From assembly GCF_017873555.1 (NCBI RefSeq), contig NZ_JAGGKE010000003.1, positions 248,001 to 312,000 of the forward strand: a stretch of DNA of 64,000 nucleotides. The letters are read 5' to 3'. The DNA is from Halorubrum trapanicum (GTDB lineage Archaea > Halobacteriota > Halobacteria > Halobacteriales > Haloferacaceae). A program made the translations under genes and the position numbers. Shown in pieces: positions 44,407-53,740 of this stretch (positions within the stretch are counted from its first letter, which is position 1; every line of letters begins with the position of its first letter). A model generated the notes under the pieces. It ran no database searches, was not told where the DNA came from, and saw only the letters and a list, made by a program, of their open reading frames with translations.

Positions 44407-44850
44407 ATGGCAGACGACGACGCCACAGACCCCGAGAACGGCGAGACCGGCGAACAGGGCGACGCCGCCGACGGCGACGGCGAGGAGAAGTCCTTCCGCG
44501 AGCGCGTCGAGGAGATCCGCGAGCGACGCGAGCAGGAGCGCGAGGAGGGCGACCGGCCCGAACCCGAAGAGATGATGGGCGGCGGCGGCCCGCCCGGGAT
44601 GGGCGGTGGCGGCGGCGGCAACCCCTTCGCGCAGATGATGTCCGGCATGATGGGTGGCGGTGGCGGTCCCGGCGGCGCTGGCGGCCCGCCGGGCATGGGC
44701 GGCGGTCCCGGCGCGCAGGGCGAGCAGGGCGGCCGCGGCGACGACGGCGGCAACGAGGAGCTCGTCCGCGAGGTGCGTCAGCTCCGCGACGAGGTCCGCG
44801 ACGCGACCCGCCAGCTCCAGCGCATCGCGCAGGCGCTCGAAGACGACTGA
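44407..44850 (+). CDS. Gly/Met/Pro-rich protein with terminal helices (147 aa)
   Basis: I do not recognise a family. The N-terminal ~50 residues are highly charged and helical (SFRERVEEIRERREQEREEG). Residues ~55-110 are Gly/Met/Pro/Asn repeats (MMGGGGPPGMGGG, NPFAQMMSGMMGG). The C-terminus is a coiled coil with heptads (LVREVRQLRDEVRDATRQLQRIAQAL). No membrane helix or Cys is present. The layout suggests an oligomerising or phase-separating scaffold, but that is speculation. The start is the first ATG after a CTTTTC box ~27 bases upstream. Confidence 0.7.
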   Translation: MADDDATDPENGETGEQGDAADGDGEEKSFRERVEEIRERREQEREEGDRPEPEEMMGGGGPPGMGGGGGGNPFAQMMSGMMGGGGGPGGAGGPPGMGGGPGAQGEQGGRGDDGGNEELVREVRQLRDEVRDATRQLQRIAQALEDD

Positions 44851-44970
44851 ACGCGGGCCGTCGTTCTTTCGATCCCACCCGGACGAACAATCGAGGGTGT
44901 ACGTTTCGAATTTCATACACTTCAGTACCAAGCTATTTGTCTGAGGGACACAACGTCGAGACACGAGACC

Positions 44971-45108
44971 ATGCCTACTCACGAAACGAAATCCGCGGAT
45001 ATCGTCTTAGCCGAGGTAACAGGCGAACCCGTGGAAAAATTCTCTGCGGATGAGAAGCCGATTCCGGAACTCGACGAACTGGAGTCGGTTCCGGAAGAGG
45101 AACGGTAG
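44971..45108 (+). CDS. Very small acidic protein (45 aa)
   Basis: ATG at 44971 opens MPTHETKSADIVLAEVTGEP, and the frame ends ELESVPEEER. It is acidic, soluble and without Cys. The local DNA is distinctly more AT-rich than the flanking genes. It is convergent with the next gene; the two stops are 3 bases apart. Function unknown. Coding status rests on the clean start and the compact fit between neighbours. Confidence 0.45.
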   Translation: MPTHETKSADIVLAEVTGEPVEKFSADEKPIPELDELESVPEEER

Positions 45109-45111
45109 ACT

Positions 45112-45510
45112 CTATCGATCTCGCTGACCGTATTTCTCAAGGAGTTCTTCGGCACGGCTCTTTAAGAACCGCTCGCAGTATGCTGGCGCGTTCTCCGCAG
45201 TCACTGACGGGAAACCACGCTGAACGTCCACTTTCCGTCCGTCTTGGTACAGATCGAGATGGAGACGTTCCGACTCGACGTCGTGTCCCCACGCTGCGTC
45301 TGGATGGTGATCGAACCGAGCCACCTGTCGCCAGTCTCGCTCTCCGTACGTCTGTCCAACGGTCTGTTCCAGTTGGACGATGAACCAATTGACGTCCCCG
45401 TCGGAGACACCCATCTCTACGTTGACCCGGGAACGTCCGTACTCGATGGGAACTGCGTAATCGACATCGGGGTAACTGTGCCGATGTTCGGGCGTAGACC
45501 GATTCGTCAT
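45112..45510 (-). CDS. Uncharacterised protein (132 aa), mobile-like context
   Basis: This 132-residue soluble protein has VDYAVPIEYGRSRVNVEMGV and VNWFIVQLEQTVGQTYGERDWRQVARFDHHPDAAWGHDV, ending FLKSRAEELLEKYGQRDR. The His/Asp/Trp-rich middle (FDHHPDAAWGHD) could form a metal or catalytic site. Similar small proteins in haloarchaea often sit beside toxin-antitoxin-like genes, but I cannot name the family. With the 45-residue protein it forms an AT-richer island between two GC-rich genes. Confidence 0.6.
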   Translation of the reverse strand: MTNRSTPEHRHSYPDVDYAVPIEYGRSRVNVEMGVSDGDVNWFIVQLEQTVGQTYGERDWRQVARFDHHPDAAWGHDVESERLHLDLYQDGRKVDVQRGFPSVTAENAPAYCERFLKSRAEELLEKYGQRDR

Positions 45511-45535
45511 AAAAGTCGAGAGAGCGGGTGTTATC

Positions 45536-48500
45536 CTAACACTCCGACCAGCCGCACGACTCGCACGTCTTGCATCCCTCGGAGTAGTAGAGGTTCATGC
45601 TCCCGCAGTCGGGGCATTCGGGCGACTCGCCCGCGGCGATGAGTTCCTGCATCGCGTCGTCCTCGCCGGCGGCGTCGTCCTCGGCCGCCGGTTCGGGAGC
45701 GCCCGCACTCGGGGCGTCGGTCGCCGTGCCGGCGTCGACCGCGCCGCCGTCGGTCTGGCTCGGGCGGCTCGCGCTCGCCGCGCTCTCCTCGACGTCGTCG
45801 AGGCTCTGCTGCTGGGGAATCCCCTTGTCGACGTCGTCGTCGAGGTAGCGCCGCAGCGCGGTGCCGATGGCGTCCGGGATCGACTGGATCTGCTCGCCTT
45901 TGTCCCACGCGACCTTCGGACTCCGGGTGCCCTGAAGCTCGTCGACGATCTCCTCGGGGTCGACGCCGGAGCGCAGCGCCGTCGAGATGACCTTCGCGAG
46001 CGCCTCCGTGAAGGAGTTCGTGTAGCCGCCGGAGTGACCGATGTTCGCGAACAGCTCGAACGGCAGCCCGTTCTCGTCCTCGTTGATGGTGACGTACAGC
46101 TTGCCGTAGCCCGTCTCGACCCGCTGGGTGACGCCGTTCAGGGAGTCGGGGCGGGGGCTGCGCTCGCTGTAATCGATCCGGGGCTGCTCGCTGGCTTCGA
46201 GCAGGTCCGATATCTCCGCGTCGATCGCGGCCTGGACGTCCTCGTTGTCGAGGAACGCCTCGATCCCGCCGAACACCTCGCCGATCTGCTCGACGATCGC
46301 CTCGGCCGCCTCGCTCTCGTCGGCGAACTCCGTGTTCTTCGCGCGGGTGGTGAGCACCTGCTTCGAGCGGGTTCCGTCGCGGTAGACGGTGACGCCCTTC
46401 CCGCCGTGGTCGTAGATGTAGCGGTACACCTCCTCCATCTCCTCGGCGGTGGCGTCGTTTGGGAAGTTACACGTCTTCGAGATGGCGGAGTCGACGCCCT
46501 CCTGGCAGGCGCACTGGACCGCCGCGTGCTGCTTGCCAGAGAGGTCGCCGGTGACGACGAACAGCTCGCCGATCGCGTCCGGCACCGTCTCCAGCCCGTC
46601 CACGCCGTCGAACTCGTTCGCCGCCATCTGCTCTTGGGCCTCCCGCTTGACGGCGTCGACGTCGACGTCGTTCTCCTCGAGCGTGCGCAGGAAGTAGTCG
46701 TCGAACTCGACGAGCATCTCGTCGCCCTGTACGTCGTCGGAGACGTTCTTGTAGTAGGCGACGTTGTAGATGGGCTCGCAGCCGCCGGTGGTGTTCCCGA
46801 TCATCGACGTCGTGCCCGTGGGCGCGATCGTCGTCGTGTTGTGGTTGCGGATCGGGAAGCCGTCCTCCCACTCGTCGGCGTCGAGACCGGTGTAATGCTC
46901 GAACCAGTCGCGGTACTCGGTGGGGTTCGCGTACTTCGAGTCCTCCCAGTCGTTGAACGTCCCGCGCTCCGTCGCGAGCTCGTGGGAGGTCTGTTTCGAC
47001 GCGTGGTTGATGTGGGTCATCAGCTGGCGGGCGACCTCGTTGCCCGGCTCGGTGCCGTACTGGATCCCGAGCTGAACGTACAGCTGCGCGAGTCCCATGA
47101 CCCCCAGCCCGATCTTCCGCATGTCGCGGACCTTCTGCTCGATCTTCTCGACCGGGAAGTCCGACATCGTCACCACGTTCTCGAGGAAGCGGGTGCCGTA
47201 GTCGATCCGCTCGTCGAACTCCTCGAAGTCGATCGCCTCCTCGAGGAAGGCGTCGATCGCCGCGGCCTGCGAGTCGTACTCGTCGGCGTGTTCGTCCGAC
47301 CAGACCCGCCAGTCCGGCGCGTCCCGGGCCGCGAGCGTCGAGAGGTTGATGTGCCCGAGGTTACAGGCCTCGTACTCTTCGAGCGGCTGCTCGCCGCAGG
47401 GGTTCGTCGCGAGGATCCGGTGGTCCGGGTTCTCCTCGACGTCGAAGGAGTGCTCCTTGTTCACCCGTTCGAGGTAGATGACGCCCGGCTCGCCGTTCTC
47501 GTGGGCGCCCTCGATCATGTCATCCCACAGCTCTTGGGCCGGGATCGACAGCTCTTCGCCGACCTCGACGTACTCGCCGAGACCGAACATGTCGTAGATC
47601 TCCTTCGTCTCCGGCGTCGCGACGTGCGGCTCCTCCGTGCGCGGGTTCGTGAAGGTGAACTCCTCGTCGTTGTACAGCGCCTCCATGAAGTCGTCGGTGA
47701 CGCCGACGCTGATATTGAAGTTCGAGAGGTGGCCCTCGACCGCGTTCCGGAGGTGTTCCGGAACCTTCCCGTCCTCGTCGATGAGGTCGCGCGCCTCCTC
47801 TAAGGCCTCCGCGAAGGAGTTGTGCGTGAAGTCGTCGGGGTCGTTCAGGCGCAGCGAGTGCGCCAGGGAGACGTCTTTGTTCTTCGAGTGGATGAACTGG
47901 ATGACGTCCGGGTGCGAGACGCGCATGACGCCCATCTGGGCGCCGCGGCGCGCGCCGCCCTGTGCGATCGTCTCGCACATCTGGTCGAACGTCCGCATGA
48001 ACGTGATCGGCCCGGAGGCGATGCCGCCGGTCGAGCCGACGGAGTCGCCGTAGGGGCGGAGCTTCCAGAACGCGTACCCCATGCCGCCGCCGGACTGGAA
48101 CACCTCGGCCGCCTCCTTGGCGGTCTGGTGGATGTCCGTGATGTCGTCGCCGGGCGAATCGACGAAGCAGGCGGAGAGCTGCTGGAGCTCGTCGCCCGCG
48201 TTCATCAGCGTCGGCGAGTTCGGCATGAAGGATAGCGACTCCATCCCGTCGCGGAACCGGTCCGCGGTCGCCTCGACGTGGTCGCGCACGCTCTCGGGGA
48301 GTTCGGGGACGACGGTGTCGTACGCGAACTTGTTGACGTTGTGCGCGGTGAGCGTCGTTTCGGTATCGTCCTCGGCGGTCGTTCCGGCACCGAACACCTC
48401 TTCGGCGAGTTCGTCGCGCCGCGGGTGGTCGGGCTTCAGCTGGTCGGGCGTGACCGTGATCTCGACGCCCTGCTTTTCGGCCTCGAAGACCGCCTCCGCG

Positions 48501-48691
48501 AGCGCGACGTTGCGCGCGACGCGGTCGAACAGCTCCTCGGGGTCTTCGATCGGCTCCCCGTCCGCGTTCTTCCGGAGGTACCGCGCGGGCAGGATGTTGT
48601 GGTAGGCGTTGGCGGTGAGGCGCTCCTCCATCGTGTCGCCCGTGGTGCGTTTGATCGGCAGTTCGAGGTTGTCGGCGGTGACGCCGCTCAT
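45536..48691 (-). CDS. nrdJ: Adenosylcobalamin-dependent (class II) ribonucleotide reductase
   Basis: This 1051-residue protein has the radical-enzyme core: Cys175 in QLSACFVDSPGDD, the thiyl cysteine region ATNPCGEQPLEEYEACNLG (Cys432 and Cys443) and the substrate loop APTGTTSMIGNTTGG. The C-terminus has a redox/zinc motif CPDCGSMNLYY and CKTCESCGW. It makes dNTP precursors using B12 instead of a tyrosyl radical. No intein interrupts it. A disordered acidic linker at ~970-1010 precedes the zinc tail. No obvious partner genes flank it. Confidence 0.95.
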   Translation of the reverse strand: MSGVTADNLELPIKRTTGDTMEERLTANAYHNILPARYLRKNADGEPIEDPEELFDRVARNVALAEAVFEAEKQGVEITVTPDQLKPDHPRRDELAEEVFGAGTTAEDDTETTLTAHNVNKFAYDTVVPELPESVRDHVEATADRFRDGMESLSFMPNSPTLMNAGDELQQLSACFVDSPGDDITDIHQTAKEAAEVFQSGGGMGYAFWKLRPYGDSVGSTGGIASGPITFMRTFDQMCETIAQGGARRGAQMGVMRVSHPDVIQFIHSKNKDVSLAHSLRLNDPDDFTHNSFAEALEEARDLIDEDGKVPEHLRNAVEGHLSNFNISVGVTDDFMEALYNDEEFTFTNPRTEEPHVATPETKEIYDMFGLGEYVEVGEELSIPAQELWDDMIEGAHENGEPGVIYLERVNKEHSFDVEENPDHRILATNPCGEQPLEEYEACNLGHINLSTLAARDAPDWRVWSDEHADEYDSQAAAIDAFLEEAIDFEEFDERIDYGTRFLENVVTMSDFPVEKIEQKVRDMRKIGLGVMGLAQLYVQLGIQYGTEPGNEVARQLMTHINHASKQTSHELATERGTFNDWEDSKYANPTEYRDWFEHYTGLDADEWEDGFPIRNHNTTTIAPTGTTSMIGNTTGGCEPIYNVAYYKNVSDDVQGDEMLVEFDDYFLRTLEENDVDVDAVKREAQEQMAANEFDGVDGLETVPDAIGELFVVTGDLSGKQHAAVQCACQEGVDSAISKTCNFPNDATAEEMEEVYRYIYDHGGKGVTVYRDGTRSKQVLTTRAKNTEFADESEAAEAIVEQIGEVFGGIEAFLDNEDVQAAIDAEISDLLEASEQPRIDYSERSPRPDSLNGVTQRVETGYGKLYVTINEDENGLPFELFANIGHSGGYTNSFTEALAKVISTALRSGVDPEEIVDELQGTRSPKVAWDKGEQIQSIPDAIGTALRRYLDDDVDKGIPQQQSLDDVEESAASASRPSQTDGGAVDAGTATDAPSAGAPEPAAEDDAAGEDDAMQELIAAGESPECPDCGSMNLYYSEGCKTCESCGWSEC

Positions 48692-49139
48692 TCGGCGGCC
48701 ACCCCGCTCGGTTGGCGTGTGATATGGATCATCTGTAGTGTTGGTGTACTGGTGAGGCGGGCCCTTGTACGTTCGGATGTCCGGACCGGGCCGGCTCTAC
48801 ATGTCTGGTTCTGTATGTAACGTCCGTGCGGCGCGTCTGACGCTAAATACGGTACGTCGGCAGAAAACGGGTTCCGGACACATAAGCGTAGGTAGACCGG
48901 AGTGAAACTGAATTCCTGCCGAACAAAACGCAGGAAGGAAGCGGCTTCCCACCGGAACAGAAGGGGGGTCGATCAGCGATGCTTCCGCCGATGACGACGC
49001 GTGTTGTCGGCGATACGGCCGCCGCACGGCGGCGCTCCGTCCGGATTCGGCGCAGTTCTCGTCCCAGACCTATCAGAATCCATAACAGGAGCCGGCGTCG
49101 TCCCACAAGCTTATGCCCGGCGTCGCCGTGGCCCAGCAC
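48692..49139. other. Intergenic region between nrdJ and a small membrane protein gene
   Basis: About 450 bases without a convincing gene. It holds the nrdJ promoter region (an imperfect TGAT-ATGG-ATCA palindrome at 48720-48731) and, at the right end, the CTTATG box of the next gene. The middle contains several ACGTCC/GGACGT-like half sites and no strong hairpin. Confidence 0.5.
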
Positions 49140-49355
49140 ATGACCGCAACGTCGCTCGCGCTCGCGGGACTCGTCGCGCCGGCGCAGGCCGCGCTGCTCG
49201 GCAGTCAGGTCGGCCAACTGCTCGTCGCGCTCGTCGCCGTCGCGATCGTTATCATCGTCGGGAAGTTCGTGTTGAAGCTCGCGTGGCGGCTCATCACGAT
49301 CGGAATCGTCGTCGTCGCCGCGTTCTACCTGCTGTCGACGCTGGGCGTCGTATGA
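49140..49355 (+). CDS. Small two-helix membrane protein (71 aa)
   Basis: ATG at 49140 gives 71 residues with a first helix-like stretch (MTATSLALAGLVAPAQAALLG), then LVALVAVAIVIIVGKFVLKLAWRLITIGIVVVAAFYLL. The AGCTTATGCC box ~27 bases before this ATG favours it over the upstream in-frame ATG at 49113, which lies within that box. Function unknown. It is convergent with cdc48. Confidence 0.65.
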   Translation: MTATSLALAGLVAPAQAALLGSQVGQLLVALVAVAIVIIVGKFVLKLAWRLITIGIVVVAAFYLLSTLGVV

Positions 49356-49404
49356 AAAACGACCGCGGGCGAGAACTACTCGCCCGCCGAAACGCGCGTT
49401 CGAC

Positions 49405-51672
49405 TTACTGGAACGCGGCGCCCGGCTCCGCCTCGCTGCGGTCGACCTCCGACCGCTTGAACTGCTTTTCTATCTCCTCGTAGCGCTCGCGCGTCTCGGG
49501 GGTGACGCTCGGGTTCACCTCGCTCAGCGCGTCCTCGAAGTGCCCCATCGTCACGCGGACGTTGCCCACGGACTCGCGGACCTCCTCGCGCGTGACGCTG
49601 CCGATGAACTCCCGGGAGGCGTTCATCGACGCCTCGCGGGCGACCGCCTCGATGTCGGCGCCCACGTACCCCTCGGTCTTGCGCGCCAGCGCGTCGAGGT
49701 CGACGTCGTCCGCCAGCGGCTTGTTCCGCGTGTGGACCTCGAAGATCCGGCGGCGCGCCGTCTCGTCGGGGACGGGCACGTGGACGTGCCGGTCCAGGCG
49801 TCCGGGGCGCAGCAGCGCCGAGTCGATGAGGTCCGGGCGGTTCGTCGTCGCGATGACGACCACGTCCTCGAGCGATTCGAGACCGTCGAGCTCCGTCAGC
49901 AGCTGGGAGACGACGCGCTCGCCGACGCCGGAGTCGCCGGAGTTCGCGCCGCGCTCGGTCGCGATCGAGTCGATCTCGTCGAAGAACACGATCGTCGGCG
50001 CGTTCTCCCGGGCCTTGCTGAACACCTCGCGGACGCCCTTCTCGGACTCGCCCACGTACTTGTTCAAAAGCTCCGGTCCCTTGATCGAGATGAAGTTCGA
50101 CTCGCTCTCGTTGGCGACGGCCTTCGCGAGCAGGGTCTTCCCCGTGCCCGGCGGACCGTACATCAGCACGCCCTTGGCGGCCTGCATGTCCAGCTCCTCG
50201 AACACCTCGGGGTACTCGAGCGGCCACTGGATCGTCTCGCGGAGCCGCTCTTTGGTGTCCCCCAAGCCGCCGACCTGGTCCCAGCTCACGTCGGGGACCT
50301 CGACGAACACCTCGCGGAGCGCGGAGGGTTCGATCCCCTTCATCGCCTCCTTGAAGTCGGACTCCGTGACCTGGATGGAGTTCAGCACGTCGGCGTCGAT
50401 CTCGTCGCTTTCGAGGTCGAGCTTGGGGCGGATGCGCCGCAGCGCGTGCATCGCCGACTCCTTCGCGAGCGACTCGAGGTCGGCCCCGACGAAGCCGTGG
50501 GTGTTCTCCGCGTACTCGTCGAGGTCGATCCCCTCGGTCAGCGGCATGTTCCGCGTGTGGACCTGGAGGATCTCCTTGCGGCCGTCGCGGTCGGGGACGC
50601 CGACCTCTATCTCGCGGTCGAAGCGGCCGCCCCGGCGGAGCGCCTGGTCGATGGCGTCGACGCGGTTCGTCGCCCCGATGACGACGACCTCGCCGCGCTC
50701 CTCCAGCCCGTCCATCAGCGAGAGGAGCTGGGCCACGACGCGGCGCTCCACGTCGCCGCCGGCCTCCTCGCGCTTGGGCGCGATGGAGTCCAGCTCGTCC
50801 ATGAAGATGATCGAGGGCGACTCCTCCGACGCCTCCTCGAACACCTCGCGGAGCTGCTCTTCGCTCTCGCCGTAGTACTTCGACATGATCTCCGGGCCGG
50901 AGATCGTGTGGAAGTTGGCGTCGATCTCGTTGGCGACCGCCTTCGCGATCAGCGTCTTCCCCGTGCCCGGCGGGCCGTGGAGCAGGACGCCCTTCGGCGG
51001 GTCGATGCCGAGGCGCTTGAACAGCTCCGGGTGCCGCATCGGCAGCTCGATCATCTCGCGGACCTGCTCCAGCTCGTCGTCGAGACCGCCGATGTCCTCG
51101 TAGGTGACGTCCGGACCCTCGCCGGTCCCGCCCGCGGCCTCGCCGCGGTCGGCGATCTCCTCGGCGGAGATCTCGGAGATGCTGATATCCGTCTCGTCGG
51201 TGATGACGACGGTTCCGCCGGGGCTGGTCTCGGCGATCTTCATCGGGACCGCCTGCGACTGGCCGCCCATCAGCCCGAAGCCGAGCGACGTGCGGATCGT
51301 CTGTCCCTCGGTCACCGGCTGCCCGGAGAGCTTGTCGCGGATGAACGGGGCGATCTGTCCCCGCACCCGCAGCTGGCTCGGGAAGGCGATCGTGACCGCG
51401 TCCGCCCGCGAGACGTCGACGTCCTCGACGGTCACGCGGTCGTCGATCCCCACGTCGGCCTCCTGGCGGAGGCGGCCGTCGATGCGGATCACGCCGGTCC
51501 CGTCGTCCTCGGGGTAGCCGGGCCAGACGCGGGCGATCGCCGCCCCGTCGGACCCCTCGACGCGGACGATGTCCCCGCCGGAAAGCCCCAGCTCGTCGGC
51601 CGCGACGCGGTCGATCGCCGCGAGGCGGCGGCCGGCGTCCTTCTGTTTCAGCGGCTTGACCGTGAGCTTCAT
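49405..51672 (-). CDS. cdc48: Cdc48/VAT-like AAA ATPase
   Basis: From the ATG at 51670-51672 there are 755 residues. The N domain (residues 1-180) has the double-psi barrel ([28 protein letters not shown]). D1 has Walker [14 protein letters not shown] (Lys239) and Walker [10 protein letters not shown]2 has [13 protein letters not shown] (Lys512) and IVFFDEID. The hexameric unfoldase extracts and unfolds proteins for the proteasome. The C-terminus lacks the HbYX proteasome-docking motif. Its ATG overlaps the stop of a small alpha-crystallin-like gene (ATGA), so the two are translationally coupled. Confidence 0.95.
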   Translation of the reverse strand: MKLTVKPLKQKDAGRRLAAIDRVAADELGLSGGDIVRVEGSDGAAIARVWPGYPEDDGTGVIRIDGRLRQEADVGIDDRVTVEDVDVSRADAVTIAFPSQLRVRGQIAPFIRDKLSGQPVTEGQTIRTSLGFGLMGGQSQAVPMKIAETSPGGTVVITDETDISISEISAEEIADRGEAAGGTGEGPDVTYEDIGGLDDELEQVREMIELPMRHPELFKRLGIDPPKGVLLHGPPGTGKTLIAKAVANEIDANFHTISGPEIMSKYYGESEEQLREVFEEASEESPSIIFMDELDSIAPKREEAGGDVERRVVAQLLSLMDGLEERGEVVVIGATNRVDAIDQALRRGGRFDREIEVGVPDRDGRKEILQVHTRNMPLTEGIDLDEYAENTHGFVGADLESLAKESAMHALRRIRPKLDLESDEIDADVLNSIQVTESDFKEAMKGIEPSALREVFVEVPDVSWDQVGGLGDTKERLRETIQWPLEYPEVFEELDMQAAKGVLMYGPPGTGKTLLAKAVANESESNFISIKGPELLNKYVGESEKGVREVFSKARENAPTIVFFDEIDSIATERGANSGDSGVGERVVSQLLTELDGLESLEDVVVIATTNRPDLIDSALLRPGRLDRHVHVPVPDETARRRIFEVHTRNKPLADDVDLDALARKTEGYVGADIEAVAREASMNASREFIGSVTREEVRESVGNVRVTMGHFEDALSEVNPSVTPETRERYEEIEKQFKRSEVDRSEAEPGAAFQ

Positions 51673-51920
51673 CGCTCGCCCTCCACGGTGAGCACGCCGT
51701 TGTTCACGACCGCGTCGGCGGCCGTTCCGGGCAGCTCGAACTCCGATTCGACCGGCCCGTCCGGTCCCTCCACGACGACGATCGCGGTCCCGCCGACGGT
51801 GTCGACGCTGACGGTCTCGTCGTCGACGCCCAAGTCGGCGGCGACGATCCAACTGTCGTCGTACTCGTACCGACGCAGCAGCGCGCCGTCGCCGGTCGAT
51901 CGGGTCTGTATGTGATTCAT
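51669..51920 (-). CDS. Mini alpha-crystallin/Hsp20-like protein coupled to Cdc48
   Basis: This 83-residue protein reads [37 protein letters not shown], then [26 protein letters not shown]. The last strand matches the Hsp20 signature (LP...xxNNGVLTV). It therefore looks like a shortened CS-fold domain without N- or C-terminal arms (I recall the label DUF7127). It is the first gene of a two-gene operon with cdc48, which suggests an adaptor or co-chaperone that feeds substrates to the unfoldase. That role is inferred from the coupling. Confidence 0.75.
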   Translation of the reverse strand: MNHIQTRSTGDGALLRRYEYDDSWIVAADLGVDDETVSVDTVGGTAIVVVEGPDGPVESEFELPGTAADAVVNNGVLTVEGER

Positions 51921-51921
51921 C

Positions 51922-51953
51922 CTAACTACGAGTTAGTCGTGGAGACATATAAA
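51922..51953 (-). promoter_or_regulatory. Promoter with 6-bp inverted repeat before the mini-sHsp/cdc48 operon
   Basis: The TATA box (reverse TTTATATG, 51946-51953) lies ~26-33 bases before the ATG. CTAACT-ACG-AGTTAG (51922-51936) is a perfect 6-bp inverted repeat between the box and the start codon. A repressor bound here would block transcription start. The sequence is compatible with stress regulation, but no regulator is identified. Confidence 0.55.
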
Positions 51954-52105
51954 CTCATCGCTCAAAATCGCATGACGTGAGTATTTTTTCTCGCATCGGT
52001 AGTGTAGCGGTTCGGGTCGAACTCCCTCCGGCTTCGCCCTCTCAGTTCCGACCGCGAGTCGGTTCCCTCCGGCGTTTATGTCCCCCGGCGTTGAACCGGA
52101 CCGAC

Positions 52106-52876
52106 ATGGAACGGGTCACCCACGACGGCCGCGAGACCGCGTACCGGCGCTCCGACCGCGGCGGCGACGGGCCGACCGTCTGTTTCGTTCACGGCAGCGG
52201 CGGCACGAAGGACGTCTGGAAGTCGCAGGCGCGGCTGGCGGACCGGTTCCCCGGCGTCGCGGTCGACCTCTCCGGCCACGGCGACAGCGACGACGCCGCG
52301 ACGCCCGCGGGGCGCGAGACGCTCGACGCGTACGTCGACGACGTCGTCGCTGTCGCCGAGGCGACGGACGCGACCGTGATCTGCGGCAACTCGCTCGGCG
52401 GCGCGGTCGCGCTGTGGATCGCGCTGGAGCGCGACCTCGCGCTCGACGGTCTCGTCCTCTCGGGCACGGGCGCGAAGCTCGCGGTGGCCGACCCCCTCCG
52501 CGAGGCGCTCGCGAGCGACTTCGACCGGGCGGTCTCGCTGCTCCACGAGCCGAATCGGCTGTTCCGCGACGCGCCCCCCGAGTATGTCGAGCTCTCGAAA
52601 GCGTCGATGCGCGCGTGCGGACGCGAGGTCACCGAACGCGACTTCCTGACCTGCCACCGGTTCGACGTTCGCGACCGGCTCGACGCGATCGACGTCCCGG
52701 CGCTCGCGGTCGTGGGCGCGCACGACGAACTCACTCCCCCGAACTACCACGAGTACCTCGCCGACCGGATCCCGGTGGCGGAGTGGACCGAGATCCCGGA
52801 CGCGGCCCACCTCACGATGCTCGAACGACCGGCCGCGTTCAACGAGGCGCTCTCGGCGTTCCTCGACCGGCCGTAG
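52106..52876 (+). CDS. Alpha/beta-hydrolase
   Basis: From the ATG at 52106 there are 256 residues. Oxyanion motif FVHGSGGTKDVW; nucleophile elbow ICGNSLGGAVAL (Ser); acid GAHDELTPP (Asp); and catalytic His in DAAHLTMLERP. The layout is that of small esterases, haloalkane-dehalogenase-like or MenH-like enzymes. Substrate unknown. A GTTTATG box ~27 bases upstream supports the start over the open frame before it. Confidence 0.88.
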   Translation: MERVTHDGRETAYRRSDRGGDGPTVCFVHGSGGTKDVWKSQARLADRFPGVAVDLSGHGDSDDAATPAGRETLDAYVDDVVAVAEATDATVICGNSLGGAVALWIALERDLALDGLVLSGTGAKLAVADPLREALASDFDRAVSLLHEPNRLFRDAPPEYVELSKASMRACGREVTERDFLTCHRFDVRDRLDAIDVPALAVVGAHDELTPPNYHEYLADRIPVAEWTEIPDAAHLTMLERPAAFNEALSAFLDRP

Positions 52877-52960
52877 CCCCCGGGGCGGGCGTCGACGACC
52901 GGGCGGACCGCCGGAACGGCGAAGGTACCCTTTTAGGTCGCTCGCGCGTCGCGGGGGAAC

Positions 52961-53656
52961 ATGGTGGACAGCGACGAACGGGATCCGAACACGGGTCGCG
53001 CGGACGGCCCCCGCGGGGGAGCCGACCCCGCGAACCCCCCCGCAGACCCCGACATCGACGACCTGCTCGCGAAGCTCGACGCCCTGAGCGACACGGTCGA
53101 CGAGGGGCACGAGCGGGAGAAGGTGAGACAGACCATCTCGCTCGTCGAGCGGATGCCCGGGACCGGCGCGCTCGCCGAGCGGATCACGAAGTACACCTCC
53201 CGAGACCTCGCGGAGTCGTTCGTCGGGGCGGTGCTGTTCGCGCTCCCCCTGCTCGTCGAGGGCGGCGTCTTCGAGATCGCGGCGTGGTTCGCGGCCGTGA
53301 CGGTGGCGGGCGTCCCCGTCCTCCTGATCGGCCACGTCGGCTTCATCTTCCTCGCGACCGCCGGACTGCTCTACTTCGCCGACTTCCGGCAGATCACGAT
53401 CAGACACCCGATCCTCGGGTTCATTCCCCGTCGGTACGCTGGCGTCCTCTTCGTGTCGCTTGTCACGTCGTCGCTCATGCTGCTGTTCTGGGGACGGCTC
53501 CACGAGGGGAATCCCACCGCGATCGAACGGGTCGGCCGGATCGCGGTCGTCTGGGCCGCGGCCGCGTTCGGCGCCGGACTCGGCGACATCCTCCCCGGCG
53601 AGTCGCAGGGCGAGGACCTCGGGAAGTTCGACCTCGACATCGGCGACGACGACTGA
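52961..53656 (+). CDS. Polytopic membrane protein (DUF2391-like)
   Basis: This 231-residue protein has an acidic N-terminal ~45 residues, then a helix (KVRQTISLVERMPGTGALAERITKYTSRDLAESFVGAVLFALPLLVEGGVFEIAAW). About five transmembrane segments follow (VTVAGVPVLLIGHVGFIFL, GVLFVSLVTSSLMLLFW). The acidic tail is KFDLDIGDDD. It resembles the DUF2391/TIGR02587 family of uncharacterised membrane proteins. A CTTTTAG box lies ~27-33 bases upstream. Confidence 0.75.
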   Translation: MVDSDERDPNTGRADGPRGGADPANPPADPDIDDLLAKLDALSDTVDEGHEREKVRQTISLVERMPGTGALAERITKYTSRDLAESFVGAVLFALPLLVEGGVFEIAAWFAAVTVAGVPVLLIGHVGFIFLATAGLLYFADFRQITIRHPILGFIPRRYAGVLFVSLVTSSLMLLFWGRLHEGNPTAIERVGRIAVVWAAAAFGAGLGDILPGESQGEDLGKFDLDIGDDD

Positions 53657-53740
53657 GCGGTCGGTTCTCCCCCGACGGCGACCGGGCGGCCGATCCGCCC
53701 TTTCCACAGCTTTTTCGCCGCGGCGGCCGTATCAACGGTC

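Noticed and set aside
46034-47803. A 589-residue open frame opposite nrdJ, and a 791-residue frame opposite cdc48 (49540-51915)
   Set aside because: Both are antisense shadows created by high third-position GC; the sense strands encode complete conserved enzymes.
48720-48731. TGAT-ATGG-ATCA as an NrdR or other operator before nrdJ
   Set aside because: It is only a 4-bp inverted repeat and does not match a paired NrdR-box layout convincingly.
48799-48903. A 34-codon frame beginning MSGSVCNVRA between nrdJ and the next gene
   Set aside because: Very short, no promoter at proper spacing and no protein-like pattern.
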